From positions 1 through 44,795 of the IMG/VR virus record IMGVR_UViG_3300049893_001343: a DNA stretch of 44,795 bases; one strand, written 5' to 3'. Of this stretch, positions 8,315-15,799 are shown piece after piece. Within the stretch, counting starts at the first letter, position 1, and each line of letters starts with the position of its first letter. The notes beneath the pieces were generated by a model. That model was not told the DNA's origin. It made no database searches and worked only from the letters and a program-made list of their open reading frames with translations. The position numbers and the translations under genes were made by a program. Origin of the DNA: a virus.

Positions 8315-8529
8315 ACTTTAACTCCTAGAGACCTAGCTAATGCTAGCATCTCATCTAGTTTAGGTTTCTTAACTCGTGTGGTGGTTTTCTTTTGAGCCAA
8401 CTTATCAGCTACTTTCTGTAGGTCGGGACGTGTAACGTTAAAGTATGGCTGCAAAATCTTGGTGAGTTCATCGTCACTTAACTTATCCCAATCATCTGCT
8501 GATATGGTGAGTAGTTTGTCGAGGGTCAT
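8311..8529 (-). CDS. Hypothetical protein, 72 aa
   Basis: The protein begins MTLDKLLTISADDWDKLSDD from ATG 8529, which overlaps the stop of the 197-aa gene as ATGA; its own stop overlaps the nuclease start. It has an acidic helical N-terminus and a basic Lys-rich middle (KKTTTRVKKPK). No family is recognised. It could be a small adaptor of the nuclease, judged only from coupling. Confidence 0.6.
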   Translation of the reverse strand: MTLDKLLTISADDWDKLSDDELTKILQPYFNVTRPDLQKVADKLAQKKTTTRVKKPKLDEMLALARSLGVKV

Positions 8530-9119
8530 GAGATAAGATCCTTCTGCGAAGCAGCAAGTGTGCGATTCTTGGTGATGTGGAATCCGTTTGGATTCATGTG
8601 GATGATAGCGATTGATGTGCCCACGAATGGAGTCAGATAATCGCGCAACCACAACAGCTTCTCTGCATTGATAGGTTTGTTAACGTAGAGTGATTCACCT
8701 TCTGGAGCTTGCTCAACGAAATCAATTAGGTCTTGCTGCCATGACTCTGATAGACGACCATCTTCATCTACGAGATAATCTTCAATTACACCAGAGATAG
8801 GCTCGTTCTCCTCGCGCCCGCGAATGTAGACTTTACTCCCTCGAACTTGGATAACGCACTGAGCGCGCAAGGTTTTGTATATTCCTTCTGGGTCGAAGTT
8901 ATCTATTAGATACTTCCATCCCCAGTTTAGGCGGGCATATACTGTCTTTGATTGTAGCTTAAACTTATAGCAGTCAACAGCTACCTGCTTCTTCCTCAAT
9001 TCATCTTCTGTTAATCCAACTAAAGGTTCAATCAATCGACGAACTTCATGAGCAAAGCGTTTCTTGTAGTAAGAGTATTTCGATAGTGGACTTCTATCGT
9101 GTCGAAGATATAGAGGCAT
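8526..9119 (-). CDS. Hypothetical protein, 197 aa
   Basis: No family is recognised. The sequence starts MPLYLRHDRSPLSKYSYYKK, with a basic N-terminus followed by mixed alpha/beta content (CVIQVRGSKVYIRGREENEP). It is the first gene of a tightly overlapping run 9119-5924. About 430 non-coding bases lie upstream of it. Confidence 0.6.
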   Translation of the reverse strand: MPLYLRHDRSPLSKYSYYKKRFAHEVRRLIEPLVGLTEDELRKKQVAVDCYKFKLQSKTVYARLNWGWKYLIDNFDPEGIYKTLRAQCVIQVRGSKVYIRGREENEPISGVIEDYLVDEDGRLSESWQQDLIDFVEQAPEGESLYVNKPINAEKLLWLRDYLTPFVGTSIAIIHMNPNGFHITKNRTLAASQKDLIS

Positions 9120-9550
9120 AGGTTGGTGTGATATGGTAAAGTAAGGGGTAGTAGTTTACTCTGAAACCCTACCAGAAAAGTCACGCCGTGTATCATGTAG
9201 TTTAGCTTCTGCTGAAGATGACAGAAGCAAACTCATCCCACTAACTGACGTTTGTTAGATACTAGTAGCTCACGCAACTGACCTATGTTCAAGAGGCGAT
9301 GCGCGCACTTGAATGGTTATTGCGGACTCACACTAATACTCTATAGGATGGAAAGAAGCTAAAGAATTCTAGCGCCCCGCCCTTCATAACTGTATTGCAT
9401 TTTGCCGAGTGGACTTACGTTTCTTGCGAACAAGCAACGAGTTTGTTATTGTTGGTTACGTTAGTTTAGCTCGACCTGAACTGACAGTTTAACCAAACGG
9501 GAAACGACAAGAAAGAACGAGAGTTACTACAAGCTAGGTGCGCTAGAAAA
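9120..9550. other. Non-coding stretch with a small hairpin
   Basis: I see no convincing gene here on either strand. The clearest structure is a perfect 7-bp inverted repeat GCTTCTG/CAGAAGC (9205-9211 and 9222-9228). A small stem CTTG-TTCG-CAAG lies near 9420-9435. No sigma-54 or clear -10/-35 promoter was found. It probably carries the 3' end of the 90-aa gene transcript and the leader of the nuclease operon. Confidence 0.4.
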
Positions 9551-9823
9551 TTACCGTGCGATAGGAGCGAGCAAGTCAACCTTGGGTTCACTCACTCGCA
9601 GCGTCATGATTTGTCCGTAGAGTTCTTCGGTTTTGTTAACAGCAAGCTGAGTGCGCAAAGGCTTAACCTTTTCTTGAATCCACAAGTAGGGGTTAACGCC
9701 ATCTTTGCCAGCGTAATCTGCAATCACTTTAGCCTCGATGCTGTCAAGATGTTTAGCAGCTGCATCCCAATCAAGGACGACCTTGTTCTGGGTAGTTGAA
9801 GCTGGAGTTGGAGTAGTTGCCAT
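9551..9823 (-). CDS. Hypothetical protein directly behind a sigma-54 promoter, 90 aa
   Basis: The protein has a Thr/Pro-rich N-terminus (MATTPTPASTTQ) and then a helical body (WDAAAKHLDSIEAKVIADYAG). No family is recognised. Its interest is its position: a consensus -24/-12 element (9866-9882) ends about 40 bases before the ATG, so it should be strongly induced when the phage activator acts. The leader is rich in A and C and lacks a Shine-Dalgarno sequence. Confidence 0.65.
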   Translation of the reverse strand: MATTPTPASTTQNKVVLDWDAAAKHLDSIEAKVIADYAGKDGVNPYLWIQEKVKPLRTQLAVNKTEELYGQIMTLRVSEPKVDLLAPIAR

Positions 9824-9865
9824 TGTGTGTTAGTATATTAGTTGTTAGCTGACGGACGAAGTGTA

Positions 9866-9882
9866 AGCAAGAAGCGTGCCAA
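9866..9882 (-). promoter_or_regulatory. Sigma-54 promoter (-24/-12)
   Basis: On the minus strand the sequence is TTGGCACG-CTTC-TTGCT. It matches the sigma-54 consensus TGGCACG-N4-TTGCW with correct 10-base spacing between the invariant GG and GC. It lies in the short gap between the activator ATPase gene (upstream) and the 90-aa gene (downstream). The predicted transcription start is near 9855. Confidence 0.88.
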
Positions 9883-9906
9883 CCATTTTATATTAGTTGT
9901 TAGTGA

Positions 9907-10761
9907 TTAGCAATCTTTATCGCTAACGCCTAACACTAACCATCTACGCACTTGCGCCTGCAATGAACGTATGTTACCACGCAAGTCGAAGAACTCTATG
10001 TAGTCATTGGCAGTAGGTTCAGCATGATACTTAGCAAACTTATCATACAATGTGCTACCTCCAAGACTATCAACGATGTCTGCAATGTCTTCTGTTCTTT
10101 CGTGCAGTGGAATAGTCTTGATGATGAACGTGCTTAAGCGCCAATACAAATCAGTGCGGAAGGTATGCAGTAACAGTTCGTCGATGCGCTTATTAGTTGC
10201 AGCAACGATGCGACAGTTAACCTTCATCACCTTATTGTCCTCACCTACCGGCGAATACTCACGCTCCTGTAGCACGCGTAAGAGCTTAGCTTGCATATCA
10301 GGGGGCATATCTCCAATCTCATCTAGGAATAAAGTGCCGCCCCATGCAGCTTGAATCTTGCCGGGCCTATCATCAGTAGCCCCTGTGAAGCTACCTTTCT
10401 TATGCCCAAACAACTCTGACTCAATCATCTCACTCGGCAGCGCGGTGCAATTCACTCCAATGAATTTACCACTACGGCTACCATGTAAGGCGCGGGCGAT
10501 TAGCTCTTTGCCAGTGCCACTATCACCTATGATTAGCACGCTATCATCCTCAGCCTGTAATTTGCGGACAGTTACTTTCAACTGTTGGACGTAGGATGAG
10601 TGGCCGATGTATTTATCTAACCATTCTTCTGTATAAGTTGAGAACATCTTGATACCGGGGACACCGGCACGAGTGTTCATCTCCAAGATGCGCGCTTGTT
10701 CACGTTGCCCTGCTTTCCAGAATTGCAGGAGCAAATCATCTGGTCCTTTGGGTGGTGTCAT
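9907..10761 (-). CDS. Sigma-54 activator AAA+ ATPase without DNA-binding domain
   Basis: This 284-aa protein is almost only the central domain of a bacterial enhancer-binding protein. It has Walker A GDSGTGKE (79-86), the sigma-54 contact loop GSFTGA (123-128, usually GAFTGA), Walker B GTLFLDEIG (142-150) and the Arg-finger region FRTDLYWRL (201-209). GNIRSLQ (262-268) stands for the usual GNVREL. Known relatives hydrolyse ATP to remodel the closed complex of RNA polymerase and sigma-54. It lacks a receiver or other regulatory domain (only about 65 residues before the AAA+ core) and stops before the usual Fis-type helix-turn-helix. It may therefore act from solution, as reported for some activators lacking this domain, on the four sigma-54 promoters in this window. 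Confidence 0.92.
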   Translation of the reverse strand: MTPPKGPDDLLLQFWKAGQREQARILEMNTRAGVPGIKMFSTYTEEWLDKYIGHSSYVQQLKVTVRKLQAEDDSVLIIGDSGTGKELIARALHGSRSGKFIGVNCTALPSEMIESELFGHKKGSFTGATDDRPGKIQAAWGGTLFLDEIGDMPPDMQAKLLRVLQEREYSPVGEDNKVMKVNCRIVAATNKRIDELLLHTFRTDLYWRLSTFIIKTIPLHERTEDIADIVDSLGGSTLYDKFAKYHAEPTANDYIEFFDLRGNIRSLQAQVRRWLVLGVSDKDC

Positions 10762-10768
10762 AGTAGTG

Positions 10769-11179
10769 TTAGTCTTTGTAGAAGGATGACCACTCTAGCA
10801 TAGTAGGGTCAGGAGTATATTCCCAACCTTCTTTGGCTAGTGTTTCAAGACTACTGTAAGTAGCTTGTCCAATCATGATTGTGTTACGTTCTCGATGAAC
10901 TTCGGTAATGAGATACTCTACCATAGGCGCAGCACCCTTGCGAATAACGCAGCCTGGTCTAATCCAATCAATAGGAATAAGCTCTCGTTCTTTAGGCTTA
11001 GGTTGTAGAGGACGAACGATTGTATCTTTAGATAGCATGACACCAGGTCCTGCTTCAATCCATCTACTACTTGCTTGAGACCAGAACTCAATAATCTTTC
11101 CTTCTCTCCAATCGATGAAGGCTTGTTGTTGTTCAGCGATAGATGGAATCTCTTTTAGTGGTATGGTGTTGGTGTTCAT
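10769..11179 (-). CDS. Hypothetical protein, 136 aa
   Basis: The N-terminal half has the pattern FIDWREGKIIEFWSQASSRW, and the middle has PKPKERELIPIDWIRPGC. This resembles small phage proteins of unknown function in which a Trp-rich repeat surrounds a Pro-Lys motif. It lies 7 bases upstream of the sigma-54 activator gene, so the two are probably on one transcript. No function can be assigned. Confidence 0.6.
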   Translation of the reverse strand: MNTNTIPLKEIPSIAEQQQAFIDWREGKIIEFWSQASSRWIEAGPGVMLSKDTIVRPLQPKPKERELIPIDWIRPGCVIRKGAAPMVEYLITEVHRERNTIMIGQATYSSLETLAKEGWEYTPDPTMLEWSSFYKD

Positions 11180-11186
11180 AATAGTT

Positions 11187-11384
11187 TTAATTTAATAGCA
11201 CACAGAATTTACTATTGTATTTATCTGTCTCTGGATTATAACCTCCAAATACATATTCGTCACAATCAAAGCGTTCGATTAGCTTTGGTTCACTTGGGTC
11301 TAACCCATCAAAAACTGCAACATGAATATCTCCATGCTCTTTACCAATCTCTGCTAGCTTTTTAATTACTTGACTGATTAACAT
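11187..11384 (-). CDS. Hypothetical protein, 65 aa
   Basis: This small acidic protein begins MLISQVIKKLAEIGKEHGDI, followed by HVAVFDG. The pattern of a helix and then a strand ending in GD-x-x-V is shared by many small phage proteins of unknown role. It is tightly spaced with genes on both sides. Confidence 0.6.
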   Translation of the reverse strand: MLISQVIKKLAEIGKEHGDIHVAVFDGLDPSEPKLIERFDCDEYVFGGYNPETDKYNSKFCVLLN

Positions 11385-11390
11385 AAGTTT

Positions 11391-12608
11391 TTAATCTTCG
11401 TTGTTATCTTCGCTATCATCTTCCTCACCTGACTCATCCAAGTCAAACAAGTCAGACCCATTCATTAGTTCTTCGTCTGGCACTGGAGGCGGGGCATCTG
11501 CAATCTGCTGGTAAGCCTTAGCTCTACTAGTAATGATGTCCTCCCACGTCTCACGCTGGCGCACAACTTTCTTCAAGCACTTGAGCTTCTGACTTACAGC
11601 AGCAGCTACTCGTTCTTCGATAGTCCCTCTATAGAACAACATAATTTGTTCTGTATCTGATAGAGAGGTAATGCGAGCGGCCCGCCCTAAACCTTGAACC
11701 AATTCAATAGCTGAGAAGGTAGGGGTTAAAAGCACACGGCGGGGGCGCGTTGGGATACTAGGAATATCTTCCTCGTGTGCGTAGCCACTCTCTTTCTTAC
11801 GTCTGACCTTCTGCTTAGTTAGGTCATCGCAATGATGCAGCGATAGACCAACACCACCTGACTTGAAGTTGAACAAACAGTATAGACTATCGCCTCGTTG
11901 GAAGCGATCAATCTCATATTGTCGTTTTTTGTAGTCTTGTGGTCCCAAGTCTAAGTCATTAGGCAAATCGCCCAGCCCTTCACTATCATAAATAAGCTGT
12001 TGCTTAATCTTCTTCAATAGCTTGCTGTCTACTTCCTCTCCTCGTGCAGCCTTAGTGAGGGTAGCTACAATCTCGTCGCTACTGATACGCTTACCTTCTT
12101 GTTGAGTGAATGATGCACTACCTCCCCAAATGAGACTGATTTGAGGGCGGGGCACATGGTATTCACTGTTGAGGATGTAAGCAGTCTTAGCCATGCTAGG
12201 CTTGAAGCACATAGCTGCTACTGCTGCAAACCCTTGCGTCACTTTCTCATGCATCAAACGTGCTACTGTTGTGCAACGACAGAACTCAGCAGCTTGTCGG
12301 AACTTAAGCCACTCTACTAGAATAAGGAACTGTGTGTTGGGTCCATCACTCGCCTCTAGTTTACCTACTGCTTCTAGGTATCGGTCGAATGCTTTCTGGT
12401 AGTATTCGCGTTGCTCTCTTGTCTCGAACTCAATCATCATGATGCCATTGCGGGCATCAAATTGGGGACGCACATTCTTTACGTCAACTATGTATGGATT
12501 TAATTTATCCATTAATCGGTCGACTGCTGCTTCTACATATTCTTCTGGCGCAGCAGGTGACGCAACATTACGTGCCCACGCTGGCCAGGATTGTTGGTCG
12601 ACAATCAT
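11391..12608 (-). CDS. SF2 helicase, C-terminal (RecA2) half of a split gene
   Basis: This 405-aa protein holds the second helicase domain only. Motif V is FKSGGVGLSLH (about 248-258) and motif VI is QGLGRAARITSL (about 305-316), as in Swi2/Snf2-like and phage DEAD-type helicases. Residues about 30-80 (VDVKNVRPQFDARNG and following) resemble the linker region that normally joins the two domains. It has no Walker A or DEAD-type motif; these are on the gene at 12993-14123. A long acidic tail (DLDESGEEDDSEDNNED) closes the protein. Together the two products should form one ATP-driven translocase. Confidence 0.85.
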   Translation of the reverse strand: MIVDQQSWPAWARNVASPAAPEEYVEAAVDRLMDKLNPYIVDVKNVRPQFDARNGIMMIEFETREQREYYQKAFDRYLEAVGKLEASDGPNTQFLILVEWLKFRQAAEFCRCTTVARLMHEKVTQGFAAVAAMCFKPSMAKTAYILNSEYHVPRPQISLIWGGSASFTQQEGKRISSDEIVATLTKAARGEEVDSKLLKKIKQQLIYDSEGLGDLPNDLDLGPQDYKKRQYEIDRFQRGDSLYCLFNFKSGGVGLSLHHCDDLTKQKVRRKKESGYAHEEDIPSIPTRPRRVLLTPTFSAIELVQGLGRAARITSLSDTEQIMLFYRGTIEERVAAAVSQKLKCLKKVVRQRETWEDIITSRAKAYQQIADAPPPVPDEELMNGSDLFDLDESGEEDDSEDNNED

Positions 12609-12614
12609 AAGTTA

Positions 12615-12719
12615 TCACTCTTCTTTTGAAGCCTCGTAACAAACAAAGAACCACCAAATAAGAGCACCTAAACATAAAGTGCCGACAAACATATAGCCAT
12701 AAACATCATCTGGTTTCAT
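12615..12719 (-). CDS. Small membrane protein inside the split helicase locus, 34 aa
   Basis: From ATG 12719 the product starts MKPDDVYGYM, has one membrane segment (FVGTLCLGALIWWFFVC) and ends in EASKEE. It fits exactly between the 90-aa gene (4-base gap) and the RecA2-half helicase gene (6-base gap). Its small size makes the call less certain, but the hydrophobic pattern is well formed. Confidence 0.55.
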   Translation of the reverse strand: MKPDDVYGYMFVGTLCLGALIWWFFVCYEASKEE

Positions 12720-12723
12720 AAAC

Positions 12724-12996
12724 TTAAGGCGTCTGCTGTAACACAATAGTTGTTGTCGAGGGCACAATTCCCCATACATCCGGCGCAAAATCTGCCCAAA
12801 TTTCACAGTAATCGCCAACCTTACGATCAGGATGATCACTCCAAACTACCATACCACAACAAGGTTTATAAAAGAATACGATGAATGACGGACCATTATG
12901 TGCAGACCTTTTATATTGTAGTAAGCATGGATACGATGGTTCTTTTTCAACTGGCGGCGGTAGTGTATTAGTTTCGAGAGATGCGGTGATGTTCAT
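12724..12996 (-). CDS. Hypothetical protein inside the split helicase locus, 90 aa
   Basis: The start overlaps the stop of the RecA1-half helicase gene by 4 bases (ATGA type). The protein has a Thr/Pro N-terminus, a CC pair within FFYKPCCGMVVWSDH and a beta-rich C-terminus. No family or nuclease motif is recognised. It is one of two small genes separating the helicase halves. Confidence 0.6.
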   Translation of the reverse strand: MNITASLETNTLPPPVEKEPSYPCLLQYKRSAHNGPSFIVFFYKPCCGMVVWSDHPDRKVGDYCEIWADFAPDVWGIVPSTTTIVLQQTP

Positions 12997-14123
12997 ACAA
13001 TGTGGTATTTGATATGTGCATTGAGAACAAAGTATTTGCTCTCACTTACACGGGTGAATGGAGTGGCTGACGAACAAATTACTTTAACATCTGGATGTTT
13101 AATGCCAGCGATTGCTTGAGTTACTTGTGACTGTTGACTATCTTCATTCTTAGCAGCTTGACATTCATCGAGAATGAACACTAGTGGATGCATATATGGA
13201 CGCCACTTCCAACGCTTGCGCGGTATACCATCCTCAACTATAGTGTATGTCTCAATCATGTTACTGCCAGCTGATGAGCGCAGACCATCATAACTGAAGA
13301 CTTGGAATTGTTTGACTGGGTCTAGTCCAAACAAGTCCGCGCCCACTCGCCTAGTCTGTTCCATAATCGACGGGCGAGTGACAATGATAGCTGGCCAAGG
13401 AGTGAATGATTGAGGGCGAGTCTTGAACCAATTCAAGCGCCATAGCTGGAGCAGATATTCAAAATACATGAACGTCTTACCAGTTCCAACGCCGGCCCTC
13501 ATCAATGCAGCCCTATGGTCTTGCACATGCAGCTGATAAAGTAAATCTTTAGCAGCTTTAATCTGATGGCGAAACAACGTGCACTTACGTTGTGGGATAT
13601 CATCTACCCACCAGTCTCGTCCGTCAATAGGGTGAGGATTGTGTCCCTTTCGTTCTGCATCATCCGATGTTGCTGGATGTAGCGCTGGGCGTGTTGATAC
13701 ATCTTCTTGTCCAATGTCTGTAACCTTTGCATCAACATCAATCGCTCCCTGTTTGTCAACTTCTTCGGCTGGTTCTTCAGTGGAAGTTCCGGTTGATACA
13801 ACTTGGCCTGCTTCTTCTTGCTTGATTTCATATTGGAATTGTTTGGTAATGTAAGCGATGAGTGAATCGTGAATATCCTTATTGAATGAACGAACGTCGA
13901 TGGGTTGTTGTGCTTTTGCTACAACTTCAGCGGGTAATTTGCCGGCACTTACTGTCTCAGCTAATTGTCCGCCGAAGCCTAACCGAGTGAACACATCATC
14001 ATATATTTTAAGATGATGCATGCTGATGTCGAGGCGACACTTATTCAGTGTCTCAGTTAGCATCTGCAATCGTTGCTTACGATTACGAGCTGCTACTTTC
14101 TTTGGGTCCGGAGGGCGGGGCAT
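12993..14123 (-). CDS. SF2 helicase, N-terminal (RecA1) half of a split gene
   Basis: This 376-aa protein contains a variable N-terminal region, an acidic linker (about 115-145) and a single helicase domain. Motif Q-like FRHQIKAAKDLL is at about 184-195, Walker A GVGTGKT at 211-217, motif II LDECQAAKNED at about 318-328 and motif III SSATPFT at 351-357. It ends shortly after motif III (HIKYHIV), so it lacks motifs IV-VI. Those are supplied by the gene at 11391-12608, after two small intervening genes. Alone it could bind ATP but probably not unwind DNA. Confidence 0.87.
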   Translation of the reverse strand: MPRPPDPKKVAARNRKQRLQMLTETLNKCRLDISMHHLKIYDDVFTRLGFGGQLAETVSAGKLPAEVVAKAQQPIDVRSFNKDIHDSLIAYITKQFQYEIKQEEAGQVVSTGTSTEEPAEEVDKQGAIDVDAKVTDIGQEDVSTRPALHPATSDDAERKGHNPHPIDGRDWWVDDIPQRKCTLFRHQIKAAKDLLYQLHVQDHRAALMRAGVGTGKTFMYFEYLLQLWRLNWFKTRPQSFTPWPAIIVTRPSIMEQTRRVGADLFGLDPVKQFQVFSYDGLRSSAGSNMIETYTIVEDGIPRKRWKWRPYMHPLVFILDECQAAKNEDSQQSQVTQAIAGIKHPDVKVICSSATPFTRVSESKYFVLNAHIKYHIV

Positions 14124-14135
14124 AAAGCTATACGG

Positions 14136-14330
14136 TTAGACCTCAATAGTCTTAGCTTGCTCAGCCTGTTTCTTCAGGTGTTCTTCATATGCCTTGCGAT
14201 ATTCAGGAGAGCGTTTCATCTTACGCTCGTGCATGATAGCTCGCTTGAGTTGAGGCTTCATCTGATGCTCAACTCGCCAGCTAATCAATCGTTTAATCTG
14301 TCGTTCTTTGTAGGTGGTGGTGTGTTTCAT
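14136..14330 (-). CDS. Hypothetical basic helical protein, 64 aa
   Basis: The protein is strongly basic and helical (YKERQIKRLISWRVEHQ, then KPQLKRAIMHERKMKR). It could bind nucleic acid, but no motif proves this. It is 12 bases upstream of the RecA1-half helicase gene. Confidence 0.55.
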   Translation of the reverse strand: MKHTTTYKERQIKRLISWRVEHQMKPQLKRAIMHERKMKRSPEYRKAYEEHLKKQAEQAKTIEV

Positions 14331-14339
14331 GACGTTAGG

Positions 14340-14810
14340 TTAGTTAATGTCACCGCGTTTAATGAGTTCAATCTGCTCACTTGTTAAACCAAAGCACTGC
14401 AAGGATGTGTAGTTCCCATCCTTGACCACAACAAAGGCTAAGTTGCGGACGAAGTCTTTGCCATTAGCGGCTAAGATAGGCACCTTCTTGAGTAGCCAAG
14501 CAGTGAGTGCATCGGCACGTTTGTTGAATGTATCTTGAGCCTCCTTGAATTCCACTTCTCGTTGCCCACTACGCTTCCATTCATCTACATGCCACACTAC
14601 CGCATCTACTGAAGGTTGCGGACGCACTATCTTGAAAAAGCGGGCCGCGATTTCAGGAGGTATCTGTTGTTCTAGTGCGTTGATTACTTCTTCGCCGGGG
14701 TATGCACGCTCACGATAGTCACGTAGTTCACCTTGGTATTTGAATCCCCATAGTATGGTGAGGAATGTGCGAAGGGGGAGAGTAATGGTTGGTTCTTTGT
14801 CTGCTGACAT
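14340..14810 (-). CDS. Hypothetical protein, 156 aa
   Basis: No family is recognised. The sequence starts MSADKEPTITLPLRTFLTIL and includes a helical middle (FKEAQDTFNKRADALTAWLL). It is the first gene after the structured region 14844-15056, and is followed 9 bases later by the small basic protein gene. Confidence 0.6.
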   Translation of the reverse strand: MSADKEPTITLPLRTFLTILWGFKYQGELRDYRERAYPGEEVINALEQQIPPEIAARFFKIVRPQPSVDAVVWHVDEWKRSGQREVEFKEAQDTFNKRADALTAWLLKKVPILAANGKDFVRNLAFVVVKDGNYTSLQCFGLTSEQIELIKRGDIN

Positions 14811-14843
14811 AAGAGATATTAACTTTAATGTCTTGAAACTTAA

Positions 14844-14894
14844 TAGGCCCTATAGCGAGGACACCAACAAGATGGGTCTCTACTATAGGGCCTA
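14844..14894. repeat. Perfect 12-bp inverted repeat
   Basis: TAGGCCCTATAG (14844-14855) and CTATAGGGCCTA (14883-14894) are exact reverse complements separated by 27 bases. The loop holds a further imperfect GAGGACACC/GGGTCTC pairing. It is not followed by a T-run on either strand, so it may be an RNA stability element or a protein site instead of a terminator. Confidence 0.6.
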
Positions 14895-14901
14895 GTAAAT
14901 T

Positions 14902-14930
14902 GCCCGCAGTTTTAGACACTAGCTGCGGGC
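14902..14930 (-). terminator. Terminator-like hairpin behind the 199-aa gene
   Basis: GCCCGCAG (14902-14909) and CTGCGGGC (14923-14930) form an 8-bp GC-rich stem with a 13-base loop. On the minus strand the stem is followed by AATTTA, a weak U-rich tail. It sits downstream of the sigma-54-driven 199-aa gene and could end that transcript. Confidence 0.45.
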
Positions 14931-14947
14931 GCCTAGTTCAAGCTCAG

Positions 14948-15056
14948 AAAGAGTTACTTTGTTCCTTAGTTCAGATTTGTTCTAGGCAAGGAATCTAAAC
15001 TAGTTTGGATTGAGGTTGTTGAGCAGGCAGGATAGCTCGAAGATAAGTAACTCTTT
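14948..15056. repeat. Nested inverted repeats
   Basis: AAAGAGTTACTT (14948-14959) and AAGTAACTCTTT (15045-15056) are perfect 12-bp complements 85 bases apart. Inside them AGTTCAGATT (14969-14978) pairs 9 of 10 with AATCTAAACT (14992-15001). Together with the two stems to the left, this makes the whole gap 14811-15077 foldable. Confidence 0.55.
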
Positions 15057-15077
15057 CCTAGTCTAAACTCTGACTTA

Positions 15078-15677
15078 TTAAGCCGCCTTCTTACGAGGCT
15101 CGCGAGAACGAGCGTCGATGGCAACTTGCAAGTTCTGAGACTCGTTCGCAAGTTCAGCACAACGAACTTCAAGCCGCTGCTTCTCTTCGCCAGTAGACTG
15201 AACCATCTTGAGAATGGTAGTCTGCAACTCGGCCACAACCTCGGCAAGTTCCTCCGTCAACTTGCTCTTAGTAACTCCACCACGCATGGTGTCGCTGCTA
15301 TAGGCAGTGTAGAACTTGTCAACATCAATGTTGACAGGAACACGAACTTCCACTGGCTTCCCAGTCTCAGGATCAACTCCAGTAGATTCCTCGAATTCAC
15401 CTGCAAACTCAAGCGCTTGAAGTGCATCCATACGCTCCATGGAATTGAGAGCCTTAATGATAGCCTTAATTCCACGGAAACGGAAGAATTTAACAGCGTT
15501 CTCAAGAGACTTCTCTTCATCTACAGTCTTACCGTCAGCTTGGAGAGCGAAGGGAATCTGAACTGCAACATACTTCACTCCCGCTGAAGCTCCACGCTTA
15601 ACTTCAACTTCAACAGGGGACATGCTAATGCCATTCTTCTCAATAGTCCGAATGGGGATGGTGACATTGTTACTCAT
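15078..15677 (-). CDS. Hypothetical protein under a sigma-54 promoter, 199 aa
   Basis: The N-terminal part is beta-rich (VTIPIRTIEKNGISMSPVEV), and the C-terminal 60 residues form a probable coiled coil (LTEELAEVVAELQTTILK and following) ending in RKKAA. No family is recognised. It stands alone between a consensus sigma-54 promoter (15783-15799), a G-free leader and a terminator-like hairpin, which suggests a separate, strongly expressed unit. Codon use is less AT-biased than in its neighbours, as expected for an abundant protein. Confidence 0.7.
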   Translation of the reverse strand: MSNNVTIPIRTIEKNGISMSPVEVEVKRGASAGVKYVAVQIPFALQADGKTVDEEKSLENAVKFFRFRGIKAIIKALNSMERMDALQALEFAGEFEESTGVDPETGKPVEVRVPVNIDVDKFYTAYSSDTMRGGVTKSKLTEELAEVVAELQTTILKMVQSTGEEKQRLEVRCAELANESQNLQVAIDARSREPRKKAA

Positions 15678-15712
15678 AGTATTATACTGTGTTTTGTTTT
15701 TGTTTGTTGGTT
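15678..15712 (-). promoter_or_regulatory. G-poor A/C-rich leader of the 199-aa gene
   Basis: On the minus strand the leader reads as A/C repeats (ACCAACAAACAAAAACAAAA and onward), has no Shine-Dalgarno motif, and ends AGTATAATACT before ATG. It is of the same type as the leader at 5111-5152. Confidence 0.5.
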
Positions 15713-15782
15713 ACGGAATTCTATTAGCAGGTCTTGTTAGCTAATAGAAAGATCAGTTGTTGCCAGAAGGCAGGGCACGTAT

Positions 15783-15799
15783 AGCAATTAGCGTGCCAA
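15783..15799 (-). promoter_or_regulatory. Sigma-54 promoter (-24/-12)
   Basis: The minus strand reads TTGGCACG-CTAA-TTGCT, a full match to the sigma-54 consensus with correct spacing. The -24 half lies inside the last codons of the 54-aa gene (LAR-stop), and the -12 half lies just after its stop. The predicted start of transcription is near 15771, about 95 bases before the 199-aa gene. Confidence 0.87.

Noticed and set aside
9160-9240. 26-codon frame on the minus strand in the gap 9120-9550
   Set aside because: It is too short, has no leader or neighbour coupling, and coincides with a hairpin.
14844-14930. Possible tRNA in the stem-rich gap
   Set aside because: It has no D-arm, T-loop or anticodon arm; only simple inverted repeats.
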